Below are positions 28,276 to 37,764 of a DNA stretch of 64,000 bases, piece by piece. Numbering within the stretch: position 1 is the stretch's first letter; every line of letters begins with the position of its first letter. The translations under genes were made by a program, and so were the position numbers. The DNA is from DATAZK01 sp965199805 (GTDB lineage Bacteria; Actinomycetota; Actinomycetes; Frankiales; Frankiaceae). The notes under the pieces were generated by a model. The model did not search any database, was not told the origin of the DNA, and was given only the letters and a program-made list of their open reading frames with translations. The stretch is from positions 1,240,001-1,304,000 of the forward strand of contig CBDATO010000001.1 of assembly GCA_965199805.1 (NCBI GenBank). Direction: 5' to 3'.

Positions 28276-31200
28276 TCAGTCGGTGCCGAGCAACGCGAGC
28301 TGCTGACCCTCCGGCTCCGGCTTGACGGCTCGGGGCGATCGCGCCCGTGGGGTGCGGGCGGGACGTGCAGCAGCCGGGTCCGACCCCGCCGCACCGTCGT
28401 CCGGGCCACCCGTAGGCACCGTCTCGAGGTCGATCGACAAGGGAACGTCGCCGAACAGCACGTCGGGCTCCGGCCCTGCTGCGGCCGGCGCGGCTGCCCG
28501 GCGGACGACCGATCCCCGGCGCGGGCGCGACCCGGCGCCCGGTGTCGGCTCGCCCGAGACGGTGGTCTCGACGATCTCGACCCGACTGCCCGCCGTGCCC
28601 TTGTGGACGCGGAGCTGGCTCGGGATGCGCTCGCGCAGCCCCGGCACGTGGCTGACGATCCCGACGAGCCGACCGCCCTCGCGCAGCCCGTCGAGCACCT
28701 CCAACGCCTCGTTGAGCGTCTCCTCGTCGAGGGTGCCGAAGCCCTCGTCGACGAAGAGGGCCTCCAACGGCGCTCCGGCTGCTGCTGCGGTGACGACCTC
28801 GGCGAGGCCGAGCGCCAGGGCCAGGCTCGCCAGGAACGTCTCTCCGCCGGAGAGGGTGGACGTGTCGCGGTCCTGCCCGGTCCAGGCATCGCTGACCAGC
28901 AGGCGCAGGCCTGATCGCCCGTTGCCACTGGCGACGTCGGTGTGCACGAGCGCGTAACGCCCTTGCGTCATGGCGCGCAGCCGATGGCTGGCCGCCTCCG
29001 CGACCTCCTCGAGCCGCGCCGCCAGGACGTAGGCCGACAGGGTCATGTTGAGCTGGTTGGCGCCCGTGCCCGCGGCGAGGTCGGCGAGCGCCTTGACCTC
29101 CTGTGCCCGCTGCTCGATCGGCGCGAGGGCGGCGAGCTGCTGGCTGAGCTGCTCGGCCAGGGCGGTCAGCTGCTCGACGCGGTGCCGAGCGGTGGCGGCC
29201 GTGCGGTCGGCCTCGCGTGCTGTCGTCTCGGCGGAGCGGCGTAGGCCGCCGGTCTGCTCGACAGGCGCCGGCGGGGTGAGCTCGACCGCGAGGTCGGGGT
29301 CGGCGAGCCGACCCTCGACCGCGGCGGCCTGCTGCTGGGCCTGCTCGACCTGACGCTGCAGCGCAGTGACCCGGGCCGGCTCGAGCAGCGCTGCCCGGGC
29401 CTGCTCCGGGCCGCCGAAGCCGGCGTCGGACACCGCGGCCGTCAGCGCCGTCTCGGCCACGAGCCGCTCGGAGTGGGTCGCCGCCTGGGCGACCAGCGCG
29501 GACCGCGCAGCCTCTGCCAGTCGGATGCGGTCGAGGGCCGCGGCCCGGGCCTGCTCGACCGTCGACGCGCCGTCCAGCATCCCCTGCAGGCGCTCGACCA
29601 GCTCACGCCGCCGGCCGCCGGCGGCCGTCTGCTGCTCGAGGGCCGCGGCCTGGTCACCTTCGGCCCGGGAGGCCTTGGCCTGCACCTCGCGAAGCTGCTC
29701 GTCGAGCTCGCCGAGCGCCACCTCCGCCGGCAGCCGGTCGTCGGCGGCCTGCTCGGCGGCACGGGCGGCGGCGGTCGCCGCAGCGCCCTCCTGGGTGATC
29801 GCGGCGGGGTCGACGTCGGCGAAGCCGAGCTCCGTCAGACGCTCGCGCATGCCCAGCAGCCGCGCCTCACCGGCGGCCACCCGCTGCCCCAGCTGGGCGG
29901 CAACCTCGTTGGCCCGGTCGGCGATCGCCTGGGCCTCCTGCTCGTCCTCCCGCGACACCGGCCGGCCGCGTACCTCCGACGGGTCGGGGTGGTCGATCGA
30001 GCCGCACACCGGGCAGGGGGTGTCGTCGACCAGCCGGGAGGCCAGCTCCGCGATCATGCTGTCGATGCGCTCGGACTGCAGGGCGTTGTACTGGCTCCGC
30101 CTCGCGACGGACTCCTCGCGGGCGCTGAGGTGCGCACCCACCAGACGGACGTGCTCGGTCTGCGCCGCGACCAGTGCCGCAGCCACGGTGCCGGCCTCGG
30201 CGACCGCCTCGCAGCGTCGGCGCAGGTCGGGCAGCCGCTCCACAGCCTGCTGGGCTGCGGCCAGCCGGCGTACAGCGGCGGCGCGGGCAGTCGCCAGGGC
30301 GTCACGTCGGCGCCCGGCCTCGCTGAGCCGCGCCGACGCCGCCGCGCCGGACGTGTGGGCAGCCTGCTCCTCGGCCACGGCGGCCGCCACCAGCTTCTCG
30401 ACCTCCTGCGCCTCGGCGAGCCGGCCGAGCCGCTCGCGGTCGGCCGCGACCAGCGCGACGAGGTGGTCGTCATCGGGCTCGTCGAGGTCGCCCGTGCGGC
30501 CGTCCAGCGCACGCCGCAGCGTCTCGGTCGCGCGGGCATGCTCGGCCGCGCGGGCGACCGCAGCCTCCAGGAACGGACGCACCGCGATCGCCCGCCGGGC
30601 GTCCTTGACGAGGGCGGCCGCCTCCGCGATGACACTCGCATCCGCCTCGAGGGCCGCCCGCTCGGCGAGCGCCTCGGCGCGGCGGGCCTGACGGCGCTGC
30701 AGGTCGCGGGCGGCGGACTCCGCTACGCGCGCCGTCTCTGCGGCGAGCCGGGCCGCGTCGGCCTCGGTCTGCGTCTGCTCGGCCCGCTCGTGAGCGCTCT
30801 GCAGGATTGAGCCCGCCCAGTCGGCGTCGGGCAGAGCCGGCGCCTCCACGATGCCGGCGGCCTGCGCGACCCGGGCGACCAGCCGGCCGGTGATCTCGCG
30901 GGCCTGGTCGCAGGAGTCTCGTGACTGGCGGCGCTGATCGGCCAGCCAGTCCTCGATCTTGTGGAAACGGTCGGTGCCGAACAGGCGCTGCAGCAGCTCG
31001 GTGCGCCCCGCGGCGTCGCTGTGCAGGAACTGGGCGAACTTGCCCTGCGGCAGGAGCACCACCTGGTGGAACTGCGCTGCCGACATGCCCAGCAGATCGC
31101 TGAGCTCCTGGTCGACCTCGCCGACCCGGCTGGACCGGCGGCGCCAGCCACCGGCAGGCCGCTCGACGGCTGCGTCACCTTCCGCCTGCAGCGACTCGTC

Positions 31201-31557
31201 CCACTCGTCGAGCGCGACCGACGCCGGCTCGGTGGTCAGGCCGGTGCCGCGCGCCTTGGGCCGCTGCTGCGCGGGGGTACGGATCACCCGCATCCGCCGG
31301 CCGCCGACGGACATCTCCAGGCGGACCTCGGTGCGCAGCTCGGGCGCGGCATGGTCGGACCGCAGGCGGCGGACGCCCCGCTCGCCGGCGACCTGCCCGT
31401 ACAGGGCGAAGGACAGCGCGTCGAGCACGCTCGTCTTGCCGGCGCCCGTCTCCCCGTGCATGAGGAACAGGCCGCCGCGGCCGAGCCGGTCGAAGTCGAC
31501 GTCGACGTGGCGGGCGAACGGGCCGAACGCCGTGATCTCGAGCCGATGGGGTCGCAT
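28276..31557 (-). CDS. sbcC: SbcC-type exonuclease ATPase (Rad50-like)
   Basis: ATPase subunit of the SbcCD nuclease, which opens hairpins and processes DNA ends. The 1093 residues show Walker A (residues 35-42, GETGAGKT), a long Ala/Glu/Arg coiled coil, the zinc hook CPVC at 515-518, a second coil, the signature TLSGGETFLASLALALGL and Walker B LFVDEGFGTLDEET. The ATG at 31557 follows the sbcD stop by one base. After the ATPase domain there is a Pro/Arg-rich tail of about 92 residues ending in QLALLGTD. Confidence 0.95.
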   Translation of the reverse strand: MRPHRLEITAFGPFARHVDVDFDRLGRGGLFLMHGETGAGKTSVLDALSFALYGQVAGERGVRRLRSDHAAPELRTEVRLEMSVGGRRMRVIRTPAQQRPKARGTGLTTEPASVALDEWDESLQAEGDAAVERPAGGWRRRSSRVGEVDQELSDLLGMSAAQFHQVVLLPQGKFAQFLHSDAAGRTELLQRLFGTDRFHKIEDWLADQRRQSRDSCDQAREITGRLVARVAQAAGIVEAPALPDADWAGSILQSAHERAEQTQTEADAARLAAETARVAESAARDLQRRQARRAEALAERAALEADASVIAEAAALVKDARRAIAVRPFLEAAVARAAEHARATETLRRALDGRTGDLDEPDDDHLVALVAADRERLGRLAEAQEVEKLVAAAVAEEQAAHTSGAAASARLSEAGRRRDALATARAAAVRRLAAAQQAVERLPDLRRRCEAVAEAGTVAAALVAAQTEHVRLVGAHLSAREESVARRSQYNALQSERIDSMIAELASRLVDDTPCPVCGSIDHPDPSEVRGRPVSREDEQEAQAIADRANEVAAQLGQRVAAGEARLLGMRERLTELGFADVDPAAITQEGAAATAAARAAEQAADDRLPAEVALGELDEQLREVQAKASRAEGDQAAALEQQTAAGGRRRELVERLQGMLDGASTVEQARAAALDRIRLAEAARSALVAQAATHSERLVAETALTAAVSDAGFGGPEQARAALLEPARVTALQRQVEQAQQQAAAVEGRLADPDLAVELTPPAPVEQTGGLRRSAETTAREADRTAATARHRVEQLTALAEQLSQQLAALAPIEQRAQEVKALADLAAGTGANQLNMTLSAYVLAARLEEVAEAASHRLRAMTQGRYALVHTDVASGNGRSGLRLLVSDAWTGQDRDTSTLSGGETFLASLALALGLAEVVTAAAAGAPLEALFVDEGFGTLDEETLNEALEVLDGLREGGRLVGIVSHVPGLRERIPSQLRVHKGTAGSRVEIVETTVSGEPTPGAGSRPRRGSVVRRAAAPAAAGPEPDVLFGDVPLSIDLETVPTGGPDDGAAGSDPAAARPARTPRARSPRAVKPEPEGQQLALLGTD

Positions 31558-31558
31558 C

Positions 31559-32731
31559 TCAGGCCACCTCGCGCTGCTGGAAGGAGACCTCGTCGGCAGC
31601 GGCGGCCAGCAGGCCGCCCTCCACCTCGGTCGGGGCGGTGCCTCGGACATGCGTCACGAAGTCGCCCATGATCGCCAGGTCGGTGCGGCCGGCGAGCCGG
31701 GAGCGGTAGGACCCGGTGATCACTTCGGCTCCCTCGGGCGCGTGCTCCATGACGAGGACGTGGGGGAAACGCCGGGCCAGGCGGGCCATCGGGTCGACCG
31801 GTCGGCCCGCATCGGTGAGCACCACGCGCAGGAAGCAGTCGCGCACGGCGTCGTGGCGGGGATCGGCGAGCAGCTCGTCGAGGCGTCCACGCAGGCCGGC
31901 GAGCCGGCGCGGCACCGGCGCGGGCACGGACTCGACCCGGCCGAGCCCGGCCGCGTCGAGCTCGACGAACCAGCTGGCCTTCTGCTGCTCCGCCTCCCCG
32001 AAGGAGTACGCCAGCGGCGACCCGCTGTAGCGCACTGCCTCGCGGATCACCTGCGGGCCGTGCAGGTGGCCAAGTGCGGCGTAGCTGACCGACTCGAACA
32101 GGTCTGCCCCCACCTGCCCGACCCCGCCGATCGAGATGTCGCGCTCGCTCTCGCTGGTGAAGCCGCCGGCGACCCAGGCGTGCGCCATGACGACGACGCG
32201 GGACAGGCCGCGCCGGGCGGAGTCGGCGCGTACGCAATCCATGGCCCGCCGGAGCACCCCGGCATGCCCGCGGCCGACCGGCTCGGCCGGCGCCTGCGGG
32301 TCGGCCGGGAGCGTGACGCGGGCCGACTCGGGCTCGAGGTAGGGCAGCGCGTAGAAGCCGACGTCGCCGGCCTCGTCGGTCAGCACGATCGGATCGGCGA
32401 CCCGGGCCGCCGACGTGCGCAGATGCACCCCGGACGCGGCGAGCAGCCGGGATCCGAAGCCCAGCCGGGTGGCGGAGTCGTGGTTACCACTCGTGACGAT
32501 CACCTGGGCGCCTGCCTCGCGCAGCCGCACCAGGCCCTCCTCGCACAGCGCCACCGCGTCGAGTGACGGCACCGCGCGGTCGTATACGTCACCGCTGACC
32601 AGCACCACGTCGACCCGTTCGCTGCGCACCGTCTCCGCCAGCGCACTCAGGAAGCCGGCCTGCGCGTCACGCAGGTCGGCGCGGTGCAGCGAGCGGCCGA
32701 GATGCCAGTCGGAGGTGTGAAGGATGCGCAC
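31559..32731 (-). CDS. sbcD: SbcD-type exonuclease (Mre11-like)
   Basis: Metallophosphoesterase nuclease partner of SbcC, 390 residues. Motifs: ILHTSDWHLGRSL, SGDVYDRA, TSGNHDSATRLG, VMAHAWV and YAALGHLHGPQ, all with intact metal ligands. The start is the GTG at 32731; the open frame continues upstream only as a shadow of dtd. A TACCGT hexamer ends seven bases before it and no ribosome site is present. sbcC follows directly, so the pair forms one unit. Confidence 0.95.
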   Translation of the reverse strand: MRILHTSDWHLGRSLHRADLRDAQAGFLSALAETVRSERVDVVLVSGDVYDRAVPSLDAVALCEEGLVRLREAGAQVIVTSGNHDSATRLGFGSRLLAASGVHLRTSAARVADPIVLTDEAGDVGFYALPYLEPESARVTLPADPQAPAEPVGRGHAGVLRRAMDCVRADSARRGLSRVVVMAHAWVAGGFTSESERDISIGGVGQVGADLFESVSYAALGHLHGPQVIREAVRYSGSPLAYSFGEAEQQKASWFVELDAAGLGRVESVPAPVPRRLAGLRGRLDELLADPRHDAVRDCFLRVVLTDAGRPVDPMARLARRFPHVLVMEHAPEGAEVITGSYRSRLAGRTDLAIMGDFVTHVRGTAPTEVEGGLLAAAADEVSFQQREVA

Positions 32732-32738
32732 GAGAGGG

Positions 32739-32744
32739 ACGGTA
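32739..32744 (-). promoter_or_regulatory. -10 element of sbcDC, leaderless type
   Basis: TACCGT lies seven bases before the sbcD GTG, in the gap of about 85 bases shared with the divergent dtd gene. Confidence 0.6.
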
Positions 32745-32816
32745 GGACGGCCCTCCGACAGAATTCGGCAGGCTCGGCGACCACACGGCCGCGAGAGTGC
32801 CGGAAGACTGGGCGAC

Positions 32817-33239
32817 ATGAAGATCGTGCTGCAGCGGGTGACCTCGGCGAGCGTCACCGTCGAGGGCGAGGTCGTCGGGCAGATCGGCGCCGGGCTGCTC
32901 GCGCTGGTCGGCGTCCGGGTCGGTGACACCGCGGCGCAGGCCCGCAGCCTGGCCGCCAAGACGTACACGCTGCGCATCCTCGACGGCGAGCGCTCCGCCC
33001 AGGACCTCGGAGCTCCGCTGCTCGTGGTCAGCCAGTTCACCCTCTACGCCGACACCGGCAAGGGCCGCCGCCCGTCCTGGAACGCGGCGGCGAAGGGGCC
33101 GGAGGCCGAGCTGCTGATCGAGGGGTTCTGCGCCGAGCTGCGCCGGCTCGGTGCGCAGGTCGAGACCGGCCGCTTCGGCGCCGACATGCAGGTGGCGCCG
33201 GTGAACGACGGTCCGTTCACGATCGTCCTCGAGGGATGA
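32817..33239 (+). CDS. dtd: D-aminoacyl-tRNA deacylase
   Basis: 140-residue enzyme that removes D-amino acids (and glycine mischarged on tRNA-Ala) from tRNA. Both active-site motifs are present: VVSQFTLYADTGKG and the C-terminal PVNDGPFTIVLE carrying the Gly-cisPro element. The ATG at 32817 matches the family N-terminus MKIVLQRVTSASVTV. It is divergent from sbcD and converges on gatD with four bases between stops. Confidence 0.97.
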   Translation: MKIVLQRVTSASVTVEGEVVGQIGAGLLALVGVRVGDTAAQARSLAAKTYTLRILDGERSAQDLGAPLLVVSQFTLYADTGKGRRPSWNAAAKGPEAELLIEGFCAELRRLGAQVETGRFGADMQVAPVNDGPFTIVLEG

Positions 33240-33243
33240 GCGG

Positions 33244-34002
33244 TCAGACTCCGAGGGCGGAGTAGCGGGCCCGGCGAAGCACGTCGACCTCGCCGGGAGC
33301 CTCCAGCGGCGGCAGGTCCCCCACCACCCAGCCGAGCAGCAGGTCGGCGAGCGCGGGGTTCTGCGCCAGCACCGGGCCGTGCAGGTAGGTGGCCAGCACG
33401 CGGCCGACGACCCAGCCCTCCGCCCGGTCGGGCGTGCCGTTGCCGATCGCGCTGCCGACACCCCGCCGCACGGTGCCGAGCGGGGCACCGTCGGCGCCGG
33501 GGAGCGGGCGCGTACGCCCGCCGTGGTTCTCGTACCCAAGGATCGGGGGCAGCTCGAGGGCCGGACGGGGATCGACCACGATGTCGCCCACCGCCCGGGG
33601 CGGCACCGGCTCGCCCTCGGCGGCGAAGCTGCGGCGGGTCTCCACGGGGAGCAGCCCGACGCCCTGGTGCACCACCCCGTCCGAGCCGGGGAAGGACTCA
33701 CCCGCGATCTGGAAGCCCGCGCACACCGCGAAGACGACGGCACCCGCGTCGACGGCTCCGGCGAGCGCGCCCTCGCGGCGCAAGCCCTCCACGGCGAGCA
33801 CCTGCGGCTCGTCCTCGCCGCCGCCGAGCAGGTACAGGTCGCAGCTGCGCGGGATGTCGGCACCGGCCGGGACCGACACCACCTCGGCCTCGAGACCCCG
33901 CCACCGCATCCGGCTCGCCAGGACCAGCGCATTGCCGCCGTCGCCGTACGTGCCGAGCAGCTCCGGGTAGACCAGCGCGATCCGGACCGCGGACTCGCTC
34001 AT
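33244..34002 (-). CDS. gatD: Lipid II glutaminyl amidotransferase, glutaminase subunit
   Basis: Glutaminase half of the MurT-GatD complex, which amidates D-glutamate in the peptidoglycan stem peptide of lipid II. The CobB/CobQ-type fold has nucleophile C94 (FAVCAGFQIAG, the same number as in the S. aureus enzyme) and catalytic H208 (YLHGPVLAQNP). The ATG at 34002 overlaps the murT stop (ATGA). The 252-residue length is normal. Confidence 0.94.
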   Translation of the reverse strand: MSESAVRIALVYPELLGTYGDGGNALVLASRMRWRGLEAEVVSVPAGADIPRSCDLYLLGGGEDEPQVLAVEGLRREGALAGAVDAGAVVFAVCAGFQIAGESFPGSDGVVHQGVGLLPVETRRSFAAEGEPVPPRAVGDIVVDPRPALELPPILGYENHGGRTRPLPGADGAPLGTVRRGVGSAIGNGTPDRAEGWVVGRVLATYLHGPVLAQNPALADLLLGWVVGDLPPLEAPGEVDVLRRARYSALGV

Positions 34003-35264
34003 GACAGCTCCTCCGGCGTCGCTCCGGAGGACCGGACGAGCAGGTCGCGGAACGCGGTGTAGTTCGCCACCACGTCGATGAGCGGCGCCTGCACCGCGGC
34101 CGCGGCGGCCTCGACCGACGTATGCAGGGTGTGCGGCACCTGCGCGTACGCCAGCCGCACACCGACGTCTTCACGGCGCTCGCCGGTGACCAGTACGCGG
34201 CGGCCGGCCAGCCGCTCGAAGGGCACGTCCCACAGCCACGACGGGTCGCGGCCGTCCGCCGTGCGGCTGTTGAAGTCGATGACGACGGGCCGCTGCGGCT
34301 CGGTGTCGAGGAGCTCCAGCATCTCGACCCACCCCGCCGGGTTCTTGGCCAGCAGCAGCCGGCCGCGACGCCCGGGCGCCAGTGCGACCTCGGAGTAGCG
34401 GCCCTGCACGGCATCGACCCCGCGCATGGCCGCCAGCCCGCGCTCGGGATCCACGCCCAGCAGCTCGGCGGAGGCGGCCGCCATCGCGGCGTTGCCGACG
34501 TTGACCCGGCCGGGCAGCGCCAGCGGCACGTGCAGCTCGCGGCCCCGCCAGACCACCCGGTCGATGCCGGTCACCGCGATCTCCGGATCGGGCCGGTGCA
34601 GCGGGCACGACCCGCACCGCCAGCCGAACTCGTCGCCGCGCTCCAGCAACTTGCCGCAGGACGGGCAGACCATGGCGTCGGCCGTCCAGTTCTGGCCGGC
34701 GGCCACCCAGACCTGCGCCGAGAACCCCTGCGCGGCGAACGTGACCAGTGGGTCGTCGCAGTTCGCCACGGCCGTGCACTCACCGAGCTCGCCGCCGAGC
34801 GCCCGCCACATGCCGGCGATCCGGCGCGTCTCGTTGGAGCGGTCGAGCTGATCACGCGTGACGTTCAGCAGCGCCACCGCCCGGGGGCGCACCTCGCGGG
34901 CGACGCGGGGCAGCCAGATCTCGTCGACCTCGAGCGCGCCCGGCGCGTCGCGCGGGGCCTTGACCAGCGCATGGAGCACGCCGGGGCCCATGTTGGCGCC
35001 GCCGGTGTTGCTCGCCACCGGCCCGAGCGTGCCGAGCGCCGCCGCGAGCAGCCGCGTGGTCGTGGTCTTGCCGTTGGTCCCGCTCACGCAGGCGAGCGCG
35101 CGTCCGGCGGACACGTCGCGCATGAGACCGGGGTGGGTACGCAGCGCGACCTTCCCGCCGATCATCTCGCCGGAGCCGCGACCGAGGCGCCGGGACGCTC
35201 CCGAGGCGGCGCGCTCGGCGACGATCGCGACCCGCGCACGGGGGGAAAGGCGGCGCGTACTCAC
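33999..35264 (-). CDS. murT: Lipid II isoglutaminyl synthase, Mur-ligase-like subunit
   Basis: ATP-dependent partner of GatD, 421 residues. The P-loop at 61-68 (SGTNGKTT), a zinc ribbon typical of MurT inserted in the central domain (C200, C203, C217, C220), NVTRDQLDR and the C-terminal MurT domain with DFNSRTADGRDPSWLWDV are all seen. The GTG at 35264 is chosen as the first start matching the family; no strong ribosome site precedes it. It is translationally coupled to gatD. Confidence 0.93.
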   Translation of the reverse strand: MSTRRLSPRARVAIVAERAASGASRRLGRGSGEMIGGKVALRTHPGLMRDVSAGRALACVSGTNGKTTTTRLLAAALGTLGPVASNTGGANMGPGVLHALVKAPRDAPGALEVDEIWLPRVAREVRPRAVALLNVTRDQLDRSNETRRIAGMWRALGGELGECTAVANCDDPLVTFAAQGFSAQVWVAAGQNWTADAMVCPSCGKLLERGDEFGWRCGSCPLHRPDPEIAVTGIDRVVWRGRELHVPLALPGRVNVGNAAMAAASAELLGVDPERGLAAMRGVDAVQGRYSEVALAPGRRGRLLLAKNPAGWVEMLELLDTEPQRPVVIDFNSRTADGRDPSWLWDVPFERLAGRRVLVTGERREDVGVRLAYAQVPHTLHTSVEAAAAAVQAPLIDVVANYTAFRDLLVRSSGATPEELS

Positions 35265-35320
35265 CGGTCCAGCGTGCCAGAGCAGCCGCACCGCAGGCGG
35301 CAGCGACGCAGGCGGTCTGC

Positions 35321-36625
35321 TCAGCTGAGCCCGGGCACCCCACGCGCGCCGAGGAAAGCGATCGGGTCGACCCGAACGTTGTCGACATGGACCTCGAAGT
35401 GCAGGTGCGGTCCTGTCGAGTCACCCTCGGAGCCGACGCGGGCGATCAGCTGACCGGCCGACACGTGGGCGTTGGGCTTCACCAGCAGCTCGTCGTAGCG
35501 CATGTGGCCGTAGACGGTCTGCACGCCGCCCGGATGCTGCAGCACGATCCAGTTGCCGAAGCCCTGTGCCGGACCCCAGTAGAGGACGTCACCCTCGGCG
35601 GCCGCGTAGATCGGTGTGCCCCAGGGCGCGCCCAGGTCGATGCCGGGATGGTCGCTGGCACCGCCGAAGCGCTGGGTCAGCGTGAAGCTGCCGCTGCGCA
35701 GCGGCAGGGTCCAGCCGTCACCGAGGATCGGCACCCCGCCGGGCACGGTGGGACCGCTGCTGCCGGTGCTGGTCAGGCCCGATTGTGCGGCGTAGCGCAG
35801 CGCCTGGGCCTTGCCCTTCGGCACGAGCTTCTGCGCCACGGTCTGCGCGACGATCGGATCCCCGTCGCTCGGCAGCACCATGATCAATGCGGCTCCGCGG
35901 ACGAGACCCAGCTCGGCGGAGCGGCTGCGGTCGACGACCACGCCGACGCCGGGGAGCCGGCTGGTGGCGAAGGCACCGATCCGCACCATCACCTGCGACT
36001 CGCGGCCGAGGGTGGTCCAGCCGCCGAGCTTGACCTGCAGCGCCGCGGCCACCGCATGGGCGACGGCGACGTCGCCCGACTTGACCCGCTGCCACAGCGC
36101 GTCGACGGGCGCCGTGTTGTCCGGGGTCAGGTCGCGAAACGTCGACGGGTCGACGCCGAGCGCGGTGGTGATGCCCGGACCCAGCTTGACCTGCGCGTAG
36201 TCGACCTGGAGGGCCCGGACCGCGCCCGTCGACCGCACGAGTGCCCTGACCTGCGCCGGGGTGAGGCTGACGGGCGACGTGATCAGCAGGTCGGGATCCA
36301 CCCGCTGCTTCATCGGCGCCACCACCGCAGAGGTCGGCGTCGGCGACGGCGCGGCCACGGGGGCCGACGTGGCCGAGGTGGCGACCGGGACCGTCGTACG
36401 TGCCGTACCTGCCGTGTGTCCGTGGTCGGCTGCGACCTCCGAAGCGGCGCGCTGCATCGGTGGGGTGCTGCGCTGCTTGGTGACGACGCCCGCGACGCTC
36501 CCGACGGCCGCCAGCACGACGACGAGGCCCGCGACGAGGAGCCGACGCACGGCAGGACGGCGACAGCTGCGCGCCGCCAGGCCGGCGGTGCGCGACAGCA
36601 ACTGCCGCCACTCGTGCTGCGTCAC
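35321..36625 (-). CDS. Membrane-anchored M23 family metallopeptidase
   Basis: Probable peptidoglycan endopeptidase of 434 residues. It has one N-terminal membrane segment (VRRLLVAGLVVVLAAVGSVA), a Pro/Thr/Ala linker, a middle region of unknown fold, and a LytM domain at the end with the zinc motifs DHPGIDLG and GPHLHFEVH. The second of two adjacent GTG codons, at 36625, has GGGGGAG six bases upstream; a TTG at 36640 is in frame but would include that site. The neighbours murT and gatD also act on peptidoglycan. Confidence 0.88.
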   Translation of the reverse strand: MTQHEWRQLLSRTAGLAARSCRRPAVRRLLVAGLVVVLAAVGSVAGVVTKQRSTPPMQRAASEVAADHGHTAGTARTTVPVATSATSAPVAAPSPTPTSAVVAPMKQRVDPDLLITSPVSLTPAQVRALVRSTGAVRALQVDYAQVKLGPGITTALGVDPSTFRDLTPDNTAPVDALWQRVKSGDVAVAHAVAAALQVKLGGWTTLGRESQVMVRIGAFATSRLPGVGVVVDRSRSAELGLVRGAALIMVLPSDGDPIVAQTVAQKLVPKGKAQALRYAAQSGLTSTGSSGPTVPGGVPILGDGWTLPLRSGSFTLTQRFGGASDHPGIDLGAPWGTPIYAAAEGDVLYWGPAQGFGNWIVLQHPGGVQTVYGHMRYDELLVKPNAHVSAGQLIARVGSEGDSTGPHLHFEVHVDNVRVDPIAFLGARGVPGLS

Positions 36626-36696
36626 CACCGGCTCCCCCAAGGCGCTCGAACGACTCCACCGGTCACGCTAATCGCCGGAGCCGGGCGCGGCTGCCG

Positions 36697-36705
36697 TTGT
36701 CCACA
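36697..36705 (+). promoter_or_regulatory. Single DnaA-box-like site
   Basis: TTGTCCACA equals the actinobacterial DnaA-box consensus and lies about 70 bases upstream of the M23 peptidase start. A lone box is not an origin and may be coincidental. Confidence 0.3.
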
Positions 36706-36725
36706 GGCCGGCAACGGGCCCGGGC

Positions 36726-37025
36726 TCAGATCAGCCGGAGCAGAGCAGCCGTCGCGGCGGCCAGGACCACCACGACGATGAACGGCGCCCGCAACAGGAC
36801 GGCCGCGCCGGCGACCGCCAGCGCGCCCGTGCGCGCGTCGAGGGTCAACGAGCGGCCGGCGGTGAACGTCTGCAACGCGATGAGCGCCGCCAGCAGGGCC
36901 ACGGGCAGGGCGACCGCCGCACGCTGCACCCGCTCACCGGCGAGCCACCGCTCGGGCACCGACAGCCCGAGCAGCTTCAGCAGGTAGCAGGCGCCGCACC
37001 CGACCAGCACCGCCGTCCAGCTCAC
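36726..37025 (-). CDS. azlD: AzlD family branched-chain amino acid exporter subunit
   Basis: Small membrane partner of AzlC (99 residues, three or four helices), containing CYLLKLLGLSVPER and LPVALLAALIALQTF. AzlCD-type pairs (BrnFE in corynebacteria) export branched-chain amino acids and methionine. The GTG at 37025 overlaps the azlC stop (GTGA); the open frame further upstream is not part of it. Confidence 0.88.
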   Translation of the reverse strand: MSWTAVLVGCGACYLLKLLGLSVPERWLAGERVQRAAVALPVALLAALIALQTFTAGRSLTLDARTGALAVAGAAVLLRAPFIVVVVLAAATAALLRLI

Positions 37026-37750
37026 GGCCGGTCCCCCGCACGGCCCGGTTCCGCCCGGCGGAGGAACACCGACGCGACCGCCACTGCTGCCGCGGCGAGC
37101 ACCGGCACCCCGGCCGGGACGGCAGGCGTCAGCGCGAGCGCCACCACCGCGGCGACGACGGCCAGGGCGACCGGCCCCCGCCCGCGCAGCCGCGGGGCGA
37201 GCAGCGCCAGGAAGGCGGCAGGGGCGACCGCGTCGAGCCCGTACGACTCCGGATCGGGCAACGCCCCGGCGGCGAGCGCTCCCGCGCAGGTCATCGCGTT
37301 CCACAGCAGGAAGACGGCCGTGCCGGTGGAGTAGAACGCCAGCCGCGACGCCCGGTCGCCGCTCTCCTCGTGCCCGAGTGCCATGGCGGTGGACTCGTCG
37401 ATGACCAGCTGGGCGGTCGGCAGCCGGCGTACGGGTCCGGAGTGCAGCAGCCGCGACAGCCGCAGCCCGTACAACCCGTTGCGGGCGCCGAGCAGCGCGG
37501 CAGTCGCGATCGCGGCCGCACCGTTGCCGGCCAGGGCGACGAAGGCGTACTGGCTGGCTCCGCTGAACATCAGCAGCGACAGCGCGCAGGTCTGCAGGAC
37601 GGACAACCCGGAGGCCACGGAAACGGCGCCGAACGACAGGCCGTACACGCCGGTGGCGACGCCGATGCCCAGCGCGTCGACGAGGATCCGGCGCCGGAGC
37701 GCTCCCGACAGCGCCGGCTCGCGACCGGCAGGGGACGCCGAGGAGTGCAC
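37022..37750 (-). CDS. azlC: AzlC family branched-chain amino acid exporter subunit
   Basis: Large subunit of the AzlCD exporter, 242 residues with about seven helices. LMFSGASQYAFVALAGNG, LLGARNGLYGLRLSRLL and LVIDESTAMAL are family hallmarks. I place the start at the GTG at 37750, which has a TACCGT hexamer eight bases upstream. The open frame continues for 42 more codons, but these are Arg/Pro-rich and do not fit the family. azlD follows with a four-base overlap. Confidence 0.88.
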   Translation of the reverse strand: MHSSASPAGREPALSGALRRRILVDALGIGVATGVYGLSFGAVSVASGLSVLQTCALSLLMFSGASQYAFVALAGNGAAAIATAALLGARNGLYGLRLSRLLHSGPVRRLPTAQLVIDESTAMALGHEESGDRASRLAFYSTGTAVFLLWNAMTCAGALAAGALPDPESYGLDAVAPAAFLALLAPRLRGRGPVALAVVAAVVALALTPAVPAGVPVLAAAAVAVASVFLRRAEPGRAGDRP

Positions 37751-37758
37751 GGCGTCAG

Positions 37759-37764
37759 ACGGTA
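37759..37764 (-). promoter_or_regulatory. -10 element of azlCD, leaderless type
   Basis: TACCGT lies eight bases before the azlC GTG, the same hexamer as at sbcD. Confidence 0.5.

Noticed and set aside
36697..36705. DnaA box as a sign of a replication origin
   Set aside because: Only one box, no AT-rich region and no dnaA, dnaN or parAB genes nearby.
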